Origin: Deltaproteobacteria bacterium UBA2385
Lineage (GTDB): Bacteria > Myxococcota_A > UBA796 > UBA2385
DNA: 6,744 nucleotides
Assembly: GCA_002343455.1 (NCBI GenBank)
Contig: DDSR01000438.1
Span: 671-7,414, forward strand
Direction: 5' to 3'
Shown here piece after piece: positions 1 through 4,510 of this stretch. Positions within the stretch are counted from its first letter, which is position 1, and every line of letters starts with the position of its first letter. A program made the translations under genes and the position numbers. Below the pieces are notes generated by a model. That model saw only the letters and a list, made by a program, of their open reading frames with translations. It searched no databases and had not been told where the DNA came from.

Positions 1-266
1 GGGGTCGACCAGGACTGCGACGGGCGCGACGAGGACCAGGACGGGGACGGTGTTCCCCTCCCCTCGGACTGCGACGATCAAGACCCCGAGCGCTTCCCCG
101 GTGCCGTCGAGGTCTGGTACGACGGGGTCGACCAGGACTGCGACGGATTGGACGACGACCAGGACGGCGACGGCTGGCTGCTGGCCCAGGACTGCGACGA
201 CACCGACCCCGCGATCCACCCGAACCAGGACGACCTCGCTGATGGCGTCGACCAGGACTGCGACGG
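1..266 (+). repeat. In-frame direct repeats encoding the VDQDCDG metal-binding motif
   Basis: A 23-nt segment at 1-23 recurs identically at 124-146 and with one mismatch at 244-266. The spacings are 123 and 120 nt, i.e. 41 and 40 codons, so every copy stays in the same frame and encodes GVDQDCDG. The intervening segments are also related but more diverged at the DNA level. This is a protein-level tandem repeat of the MopE class, not a CRISPR or mobile-element repeat; more units probably lie left of the window. Confidence 0.85.
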
Positions 267-744
267 GGTCATGGACGAGGACTCGGCCGCCGAGGGGGCC
301 CTGGCCTTCTCCGAGCTCTTCCCGGTAATTCGTTCAAAAACAACGGATTACGATGACTTCTTGGAGCTGTACCTGAGCGTTCCGCTGGGTCTCTCGGGCT
401 GGACCCTGCAGGTCGGCGACGATGTCTCGGTCTTGGAGGAGCGGCGAGAGGCTCCCGGGAGCTGGGCCCTGCTCTGCTCGGCGGGGCTGGCGGCGCGGGT
501 GCCCGAGTGCGGCGTCGTGGTCGAGCCCTGGCCGCCGCTCTCCCGCTTGGAGGACAGCCTGGTCCTGGAGGTCGAGGGGCGGCCCATCGCCTCGATCGCC
601 TGGGACGCCAGCTGGGGCTTGTCCAGCCACGGCCTGCAGGCCGATCTCCTGTCGCTGCTGGCCGGTGGAGAGGTCCAGGAGCTCGCCGCCTGGTGCGAGG
701 CCGAGCCCAGCCCCGGGCGCGAGAACCTGGCGTGTTCGCCTTAG
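1..744 (+). CDS. MopE-type metal-binding repeat protein with C-terminal lamin-tail-like domain (5' truncated)
   Basis: The frame is open from the first base and stops at TAG 742-744, so only the last 247 residues are present and the start lies upstream. Residues 1-95 are Asp-rich repeats of the MopE/'putative metal-binding motif' class: GVDQDCDG occurs at residues 1, 42 and (as DGVDQDCDG) 81, each set alternating with DxDQDGDG calcium-loop-like segments and DCDDxDP. From about residue 98 the composition changes. FSELFP, then FLELYLSVPLGLSGWTLQV (from residue 120) and a terminal WCEAEPSPGREN (from 231) match the layout of lamin-tail (LTD) domains, including the ELY...LSGWTL core and the closing W...PSPG.xN. 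Such proteins are normally exported to the cell surface in Myxococcota and may bind Ca2+ or Cu; the signal peptide would be upstream, so export is inferred. Metal binding is inferred from family knowledge. The gene converges on the ferredoxin-like gene and overlaps its stop codon. Confidence 0.85.
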   Translation, partial: GVDQDCDGRDEDQDGDGVPLPSDCDDQDPERFPGAVEVWYDGVDQDCDGLDDDQDGDGWLLAQDCDDTDPAIHPNQDDLADGVDQDCDGVMDEDSAAEGALAFSELFPVIRSKTTDYDDFLELYLSVPLGLSGWTLQVGDDVSVLEERREAPGSWALLCSAGLAARVPECGVVVEPWPPLSRLEDSLVLEVEGRPIASIAWDASWGLSSHGLQADLLSLLAGGEVQELAAWCEAEPSPGRENLACSP

Positions 745-1118
745 AACCAGTCGGGGATCTTGACCACGACCGGGCCCTGCAGGCGCGCCTGGCAGGCGAG
801 GCGGTCCCCCTGGCGTGCCCGCTGCTCGCCCAGGACCATCTGCTCGTTACCCCGCGGCTCGCTGAGGCGGTCCGCCCCCTCAGCGATGCCGACGCGGCAG
901 GTCCCGCAGGTGCAGTTGCCACCGCAGTAGTGGGTCAAGGGCACGTCCAGGAGGCGCGCGGCCTGCAGGATGGTGGTGTCATAGGGGACCGTCCCCTCCC
1001 CTCGCCCCTCGAAGATCACCCGCACCGGCGCTCGCGGTGTCGCTGCCGGGCTCTTCAGCCGTCGCCCGAACCGGCGGGCCAGGTCTCGCAGCTTGCCGCC
1101 GGGGCCTCGTCCTTCCAC
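741..1118 (-). CDS. 2Fe-2S ferredoxin-like iron-sulfur protein
   Basis: A 125-residue protein carrying a [2Fe-2S] beta-grasp ferredoxin domain that would act as a soluble electron carrier. With the GTG at 1118 as residue 1, the cluster loop reads HYCGGNCTCGTCRV, giving C65-x5-C71-x2-C74 and a distal C109 in LACQARL. This is the adrenodoxin/putidaredoxin-type spacing, with an additional cysteine (C69) inside the loop. The N-terminal 30 residues are basic (LRDLARRFGRRLK) and lie outside the usual domain; they could contact a partner or nucleic acid, but this is a guess. The GTG at 1124 is in frame, but the Shine-Dalgarno-like GGAGG sits directly against it, whereas it is 5 nt before the GTG at 1118, so I prefer 1118. 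The stop TAA (743-741) overlaps the stop of the convergent repeat-protein gene. The redox partner is not evident. It is divergent from the sigma factor gene. Confidence 0.88.
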   Translation of the reverse strand: MEGRGPGGKLRDLARRFGRRLKSPAATPRAPVRVIFEGRGEGTVPYDTTILQAARLLDVPLTHYCGGNCTCGTCRVGIAEGADRLSEPRGNEQMVLGEQRARQGDRLACQARLQGPVVVKIPDWF

Positions 1119-1123
1119 CGCCA

Positions 1124-1128
1124 CCTCC
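1124..1128 (-). promoter_or_regulatory. Shine-Dalgarno site deciding the ferredoxin start
   Basis: On the minus strand GGAGG occupies 1128-1124 and is followed by a 5-nt spacer and GTG at 1118-1116. The alternative in-frame GTG at 1124-1122 begins on the last G of this motif, which leaves no spacing. The shorter form is therefore favoured. Confidence 0.55.
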
Positions 1129-1163
1129 GGCCCGCTTGTATCCGAGATCTTCGAGAGCGGGCC
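1129..1163. promoter_or_regulatory. Perfect 8-bp inverted repeat in the divergent intergenic region (possible operator)
   Basis: GGCCCGCT at 1129-1136 is the exact reverse complement of AGCGGGCC at 1156-1163, with a 19-bp spacer centred near 1146. It lies between the divergent ferredoxin (start 1118) and sigma factor (start 1193) genes, where both promoters would be expected. The spacer contains AGATCT (1145-1150). I see no convincing -35/-10 pair. The left arm adjoins the GGAGG ribosome site of the ferredoxin gene, so the structure could alternatively form an RNA hairpin in that leader. In a GC-rich genome an 8-bp match can arise by chance. Confidence 0.35.
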
Positions 1164-1192
1164 TCGCGCAGGGCTCGCGTTAGCTCCGCTGG

Positions 1193-1795
1193 ATGGACTT
1201 CGGAGAGCCCGCCGAGACCGACGAGGAGCTGGTGGCCCGCCTTCGTGCCGGTGAGCCGGGGATCTTCCCGGTCCTCGTCCACCGGCACAGCGCTAGGGTC
1301 TTCGGGCTGGCCATGGGGATGCTGCACAACGCCCAGGATGCCCAGGACGTCGTGCAAGAGACCTTCCTCAGCGTGCATCGCCGCCTGGACGGCTTTCGGG
1401 GCGAGTCCAGCTTCCGCACCTGGCTGATGCGCATCGCCACCAACAGCGCCCTGATGAAGCTTCGACGCCGGCGACGCAAGCCCGAGCTGCCGCTGGTGAT
1501 CGAGGAGGCCGAGCCCCAGGGCCGCGAGCTCAGCCACGAGGCGGTAGACCTTCGCCCCCTGGCGGACAAGGTGCACCACGATCGCCAGCTCGCCGCCCAT
1601 GTTCGGGCCGCGGTCGAGGCCCTGCCGGATCGGTTCCGCGAGGAGCTGGTGCTGGCCGACTACCAGGGCCTCTCCATGGCCGAGATCGGCGATCTGCTGG
1701 ACCTGACCGTGCCCAATGTGAAGACCCGCCTTCACCGCGCCCGCCTCGCGGTTCGCGATCGGCTGCGGAGCCGTCTGGGCGAGGATGGGCTGTAA
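1193..1795 (+). CDS. ECF-family RNA polymerase sigma factor
   Basis: A 200-residue sigma-70-family protein with only the two domains of ECF (group IV) factors. Region 2 spans about residues 11-96: the ELVARLRAGEPGIF entry, the DAQDVVQETFLSVHRRLDGF segment (49-68) typical of region 2.1-2.2, and SSFRTWLMRIATNSALMKLRRRRRK (72-96) covering the promoter-melting and -10 recognition helices. A poorly conserved linker (97-135) leads to region 4 (136-195), with ALPDRFREELVLADYQGLSMAEIGDLLD followed by the recognition helix VPNVKTRLHRARLAVRDRL. Length and spacing are normal for the family. ATG 1193 is preceded in frame by a stop at 1181 and has no evident Shine-Dalgarno, so translation may be weak or the mRNA nearly leaderless. 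A soluble zinc anti-sigma gene follows after 30 bp, the usual cognate arrangement. The target promoters and ECF subgroup cannot be assigned by eye. Confidence 0.95.
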   Translation: MDFGEPAETDEELVARLRAGEPGIFPVLVHRHSARVFGLAMGMLHNAQDAQDVVQETFLSVHRRLDGFRGESSFRTWLMRIATNSALMKLRRRRRKPELPLVIEEAEPQGRELSHEAVDLRPLADKVHHDRQLAAHVRAAVEALPDRFREELVLADYQGLSMAEIGDLLDLTVPNVKTRLHRARLAVRDRLRSRLGEDGL

Positions 1796-1825
1796 CCGCG
1801 GGGGCGATCCGGCATCATCTCGCCC

Positions 1826-2062
1826 ATGACGGACTGCGCCAGCCTGAACGAGTTCCTGGTGGACCTGGCCAGCGCCGACGACGAGTCGGTGCCGCCGGGT
1901 CTCGAGCAGCACCTCGCCCTCTGCGAGGCCTGTGCTCGCCAGGTGGACGATGTCCGGGCCGTTCGGCTGATGGTCCACGACGCCCTGGACCTGGAGCTGA
2001 CCGAGGCGGACCAGGCCGAGCTCGACGCGATGGTGCTCGCGGCGATCGCCCGGCAGGGCTGA
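1826..2062 (+). CDS. Small soluble zinc-binding (ZAS/zf-HC2-like) anti-sigma factor
   Basis: A 78-residue protein with C4 and then H29-x3-C33-x2-C36 (QHLALCEACARQ), the ligand pattern of zinc-binding anti-sigma domains. It has no hydrophobic stretch that could cross a membrane, so it should act in the cytoplasm, sequestering the sigma factor encoded 30 bp upstream. The spacing from Cys4 to the His is close to that of RsrA-type redox-responsive anti-sigmas, where disulphide formation releases zinc and frees sigma; whether that happens here is inferred. The C-terminal half (37-78) is helical-looking and acidic (LDLELTEADQAELDAM). The ATG at 1826 fits the cysteine position, though the ribosome site is weak. 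An alternative is a zf-HC2 protein that has lost its sensor part, since many relatives have a transmembrane segment and C-terminal domain absent here. Confidence 0.8.
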   Translation: MTDCASLNEFLVDLASADDESVPPGLEQHLALCEACARQVDDVRAVRLMVHDALDLELTEADQAELDAMVLAAIARQG

Positions 2063-2126
2063 TCGACCCGCCGGGCATTGCGCACCGGCCCGGGCGATGT
2101 CACGCTGAGGGCATCCTGGCGGATCC

Positions 2127-3155
2127 TTGCCTCCTCGTCGCCCACGAACCCGCTCCTCCCTGGCCCGGCCGATCACCTACGGTGGGCTGGCGCTGCTGCT
2201 GCACGCGCTGATCCTGCTGCTGATCGGGCTGCGCTGGGACGACCTCTACGGGCTGGAGCTGCGCCCGCAGGCCAGCCGGCCGGTCAGCCTGATCATCGAG
2301 ATGCCGCCTCCCGTCGAGCCCGAGGCGCCCGAGGAGCCCAAGCAGCCCGACGAGGGGCAGATCGTCGAGGTCCCGCCCCCCGACGAGGAGCTGCGCCCGG
2401 AAGAGGCCGAGTACCTCGCCCAGTACGACAGCACCGTGCCGGAGGAGATGCGGACCGAGCAGTTCCGCATCAACCCGGAGATCGTGGCCGATGTACACAG
2501 CCGCGAAGACAAGATGGAATTCGAGGACCTGATGGATCTGGACATCAAGGATCCCAGCACCGGGGCCCAGGTCGGCAACGACCGCTTCGAGCCCGACCGC
2601 GACGGGGCCCTGGCCAGCCTCCCCTCCCCCTTCACCCTGACCAACAAGGAGGGCCTGCAGCAGCCGGTGCCCTCGGCCCACCGCAGCCAGTCCCTCTCGG
2701 GCTCCCCGCAGAACGACCTGCTCAACGAGCGGCTGGGCGAGCGGCTGGCCCTGAACACCCTGGAGATCAAGTACGCCGACTACCTGCTGCGCATCCGGCG
2801 GCTGGTCAACTTCTACTGGAAGCAGAACCTGGACAACCTGCCCCGCTCGGTGCCCCTGGTGAAGCCCTCCTACCGGACCGTGGTGGACGTGGTCCTGGAC
2901 GGCAACGGGGCGCTGGAGTCGATCACGGTCACCGACGACAGCGGCAGCGTGGTGCTGGACAACGCGGTGGTCGACGCCTTCCGCATCGCGGGGCCCTTCC
3001 CGAACCCGCCCGAGGCCCTGATCGCCGCCGATGGCCGGGTCTACCTGCCGGACTTCGCCTGGACGGTGGAGATCGGCCAGGCCCGCGCCCCCTACATGGG
3101 CGTCGATCCCCGCCAGGGGGTGCGCTACCCCGGCATCCTGAAGTCGCCCCGCTGA
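2127..3155 (+). CDS. TonB/TolA-like envelope-spanning protein (TonB C-terminal domain)
   Basis: A 342-residue protein with the three-part TonB/TolA plan. A short basic cytoplasmic N-terminus (PPRRPRTR) precedes one transmembrane helix at about 16-35 (GGLALLLHALILLLIGL), with H26 placed like the TM histidine of TonB, although the serine four residues before it in TonB is alanine here. A Pro/Glu-rich periplasmic spacer (about 54-95; PPPVEPEAPEEPKQP) leads to a charged region (AEYLAQYDSTVPEEMRTEQ) of a kind seen in deltaproteobacterial TonB-like proteins. The C-terminal domain (from about 212) has RRLVNFYWKQNL, VVDVVLDGNGALESITV and LDNAVVDAFRIAGPFPNPPE, matching TonB_C. It would transduce inner-membrane energy to outer-membrane receptors or serve a TolA-like role. 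No ExbB/ExbD or receptor lies in the window. The only good upstream start after the in-frame stop at 2106 is TTG 2127. It lies 64 bp after the anti-sigma gene, so cotranscription is possible but unproven. Confidence 0.88.
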   Translation: MPPRRPRTRSSLARPITYGGLALLLHALILLLIGLRWDDLYGLELRPQASRPVSLIIEMPPPVEPEAPEEPKQPDEGQIVEVPPPDEELRPEEAEYLAQYDSTVPEEMRTEQFRINPEIVADVHSREDKMEFEDLMDLDIKDPSTGAQVGNDRFEPDRDGALASLPSPFTLTNKEGLQQPVPSAHRSQSLSGSPQNDLLNERLGERLALNTLEIKYADYLLRIRRLVNFYWKQNLDNLPRSVPLVKPSYRTVVDVVLDGNGALESITVTDDSGSVVLDNAVVDAFRIAGPFPNPPEALIAADGRVYLPDFAWTVEIGQARAPYMGVDPRQGVRYPGILKSPR

Positions 3156-3165
3156 GGTCGCTCGC

Positions 3166-3762
3166 TCAGGAGCCCTCGTCCTCCAGCGGCCACTTCAGGT
3201 GCATCTCCAAGGGGGAGTCGTCCAGCTCGCCCTCCTCCTCGTCCTCGGCCTCGCCCTGCTCTCCCACGGGGGCGCTGTCGACGCCACCGGCCCACCAGAC
3301 CGCGTGGGCGTTGTCCGGGTCGAGCTGCGCCGCCCGCTGGAAGCAGCCGCGCGCCTGCGTGACCAGCTCCAGCCAGCGCTCGGGGTTGCCGAAGACGATC
3401 TCGTCGCGGTCGGCCTGCAGCCGCAGCGCCTCGCCCTGGGTGTCCAGCGCCAGGCTGAGCATGACCTCGTCGGAGATCTCCTCGGTCCAGCGTCCGCCGG
3501 ACTCCAGGATGCGGACGGCCTCCTCGGCCTGCTCGGCGGCCTCCTCGAGCTGATCGGTGGCGATCAGCAGGCGCGCCAGCTCCAGCCGCGGCTCGGCCAG
3601 GCGTGGTTCGACCCGCAGCACGGCCCGCAGCTCTTCGGCCGCGCCGTCGACATCGCCTCGCCTCGCCAGCTCCAGCGCCCCCAGAAAACGCGAGGTCACC
3701 TGGGCGAGGTGCTCCTCGGGCTGCTCGTCGATTCCGCCTTCGAGCTTGTCGTCAACGCTCAT
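3166..3762 (-). CDS. TPR-repeat protein with acidic C-terminal tract
   Basis: A 198-residue soluble protein with no signal peptide. Two clear tetratricopeptide repeats lie at about 25-58 (FLGALELARRGDVDGAAEEL...VEP) and 59-92 (LELARLLIATDQLEEAAEQAEEAVRIL), and a longer degenerate third unit at about 106-154 ends in CFQRAAQLDPDNAHAVWWAGG. TPRs build protein-binding superhelices, so an adaptor role is likely. Residues 168-182 form an acidic tract (EQGEAEDEEEGELDD) before a short terminal LKWPLEDEGS. ATG 3774 is also in frame, but ATG 3762 has GGAG with a 6-nt spacer, so I chose it. The start lies inside the 3' end of the histidine kinase gene (11-nt overlap), which indicates translational coupling. 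It converges on the TonB-like gene with 10 bp between stop codons. No specific function can be assigned. Confidence 0.85.
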   Translation of the reverse strand: MSVDDKLEGGIDEQPEEHLAQVTSRFLGALELARRGDVDGAAEELRAVLRVEPRLAEPRLELARLLIATDQLEEAAEQAEEAVRILESGGRWTEEISDEVMLSLALDTQGEALRLQADRDEIVFGNPERWLELVTQARGCFQRAAQLDPDNAHAVWWAGGVDSAPVGEQGEAEDEEEGELDDSPLEMHLKWPLEDEGS

Positions 3763-4510
3763 CGGGAGCTCCATCGGGGTTGAGAGTGGTCAGGGAGATC
3801 GGCTGAAAGTCCACCGTCGCCACCGTGCGGTCGCCCTGGCGCTCCAGGCGCACGGTCGCCCCCAGGCTGTGGCTGAGGTGGGCGGTGAGGGCCAGGCCGA
3901 GGCCCGTGCCCTTGCCCGGGGGCTTGGTGGTGAAGAAGGGCTCGAAGACCCGCTCCAGCACCTGGGCCGGAGGCGGCGGCCCGTCGTCGACCACCTGCAG
4001 CTGCGCTCCCCTCACCTTCACGCGGACCTCGGTCCGGGCGGCGTCGATGGCGTTCTGGATCAGGTTGGCGGCGATCTGCTGGACCGAGGTCACCTCGCCC
4101 TGGACGCTGATCTGGGCCTCGGCCAGCTCCAAGCCCAGCTCCAGCCCCCGGCTCTGCGCCCGGCTGGAGAGCATCTGGGTCGCCGCCGTCACCGGCGGAG
4201 CCAGCAGCACCGCCTCGATCACCGGATCGGCGCGGCGACCGACGATGCCGTAGCGGTCGAGCAGGACCTCGATGTGGGTGAGCTGGGCCATGATGACCTG
4301 CACATGGTCGGCGATGCGGGCCAGGCTGGGGGTCGGTCCGCCCAGCTCCTGTCCGAGGAGCTGAAGCAGGCCCTTGCTGGCGAAGAGGGGCTGACGCAGC
4401 TCGTGGACGAGCTCGGCGCTCTGCAGGCCCAGCTCGGCCAGCCGACCCGTCTCCAGGAGGTGGGGGTCAGAGGCCATCAGCCCGACGTCGAGGCGATCGG
4501 ACTGCTTCAA
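3752..4510 (-). CDS. Soluble, sensor-less histidine kinase (HisKA + HATPase_c)
   Basis: A 252-residue transmitter-only histidine kinase, likely cytoplasmic, with no membrane segment and no recognisable PAS, GAF or HAMP domain; only about 20 residues precede the dimerisation helix. The H-box is ELVHELRQPL with phospho-acceptor H36. The ATP-binding domain shows the N-box (NLIQNAIDAA, 149-158), a G1 box in VVDDGPPPPA (173-182), the F-box FEPFFTTK (189-196) and the G2 box GKGTGLGLAL (199-208). Overall it resembles NtrB-like kinases. The second glycine of the G1 DxGxG motif is proline (D175-D-G-P-P179), a noticeable departure, though the other boxes are intact. The TTG start (4510-4508) overlaps the upstream stop as TTGA; a later ATG at 4477 would still keep the H-box. 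No response regulator is encoded in the window, so its partner must be elsewhere, and its signal probably comes through a partner protein, perhaps one of its operon neighbours. Confidence 0.93.
   Translation of the reverse strand: MKQSDRLDVGLMASDPHLLETGRLAELGLQSAELVHELRQPLFASKGLLQLLGQELGGPTPSLARIADHVQVIMAQLTHIEVLLDRYGIVGRRADPVIEAVLLAPPVTAATQMLSSRAQSRGLELGLELAEAQISVQGEVTSVQQIAANLIQNAIDAARTEVRVKVRGAQLQVVDDGPPPPAQVLERVFEPFFTTKPPGKGTGLGLALTAHLSHSLGATVRLERQGDRTVATVDFQPISLTTLNPDGAPDER
3769..3772 (-). promoter_or_regulatory. Shine-Dalgarno site inside the kinase gene deciding the TPR gene start
   Basis: GGAG on the minus strand (3772-3769) precedes ATG 3762-3760 by 6 nt. It lies within the last codons of the histidine kinase, whose stop (3754-3752) comes after the TPR start. 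The alternative ATG at 3774 has no purine-rich site upstream. Confidence 0.55.

Noticed and set aside
1..266. Direct DNA repeats as a CRISPR or mobile-element remnant
   Set aside because: The repeats are in-frame multiples of three, encode the MopE motif, and have related rather than unique spacers.
507..1427. Plus-strand open frame crossing from the repeat gene into the sigma gene
   Set aside because: It runs out of frame with both recognised genes and antisense to the ferredoxin gene, with Arg/Ala/Gly-biased composition only.
2063..2126. Promoter or hairpin in the gap before the TonB-like gene
   Set aside because: The GCCGGGC/GCCCGGGC-like matches are imperfect and expected from base composition; no -35/-10 pair could be seen.
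1055..2176. Long minus-strand open frame opposite the sigma and anti-sigma genes
   Set aside because: It is antisense to two clearly recognisable genes; its translation is low-complexity Gln/Gly/Ala/Leu-rich with no family pattern, as expected of a GC-rich shadow frame.
3152..3169. CTGAG/CTCAG hairpin between the convergent stops as a bidirectional terminator
   Set aside because: The stem is only 5 bp with an 8-nt loop and no T-run on either side, too weak to call.
2078..3553. Long plus-strand open frame of nearly 500 codons across the TonB-like and TPR genes
   Set aside because: It is a shifted frame of the TonB-like gene, continuing antisense to the TPR gene. The product is Arg/Gly/Pro/Ala-rich with no domain, and it spans a convergent gene boundary.
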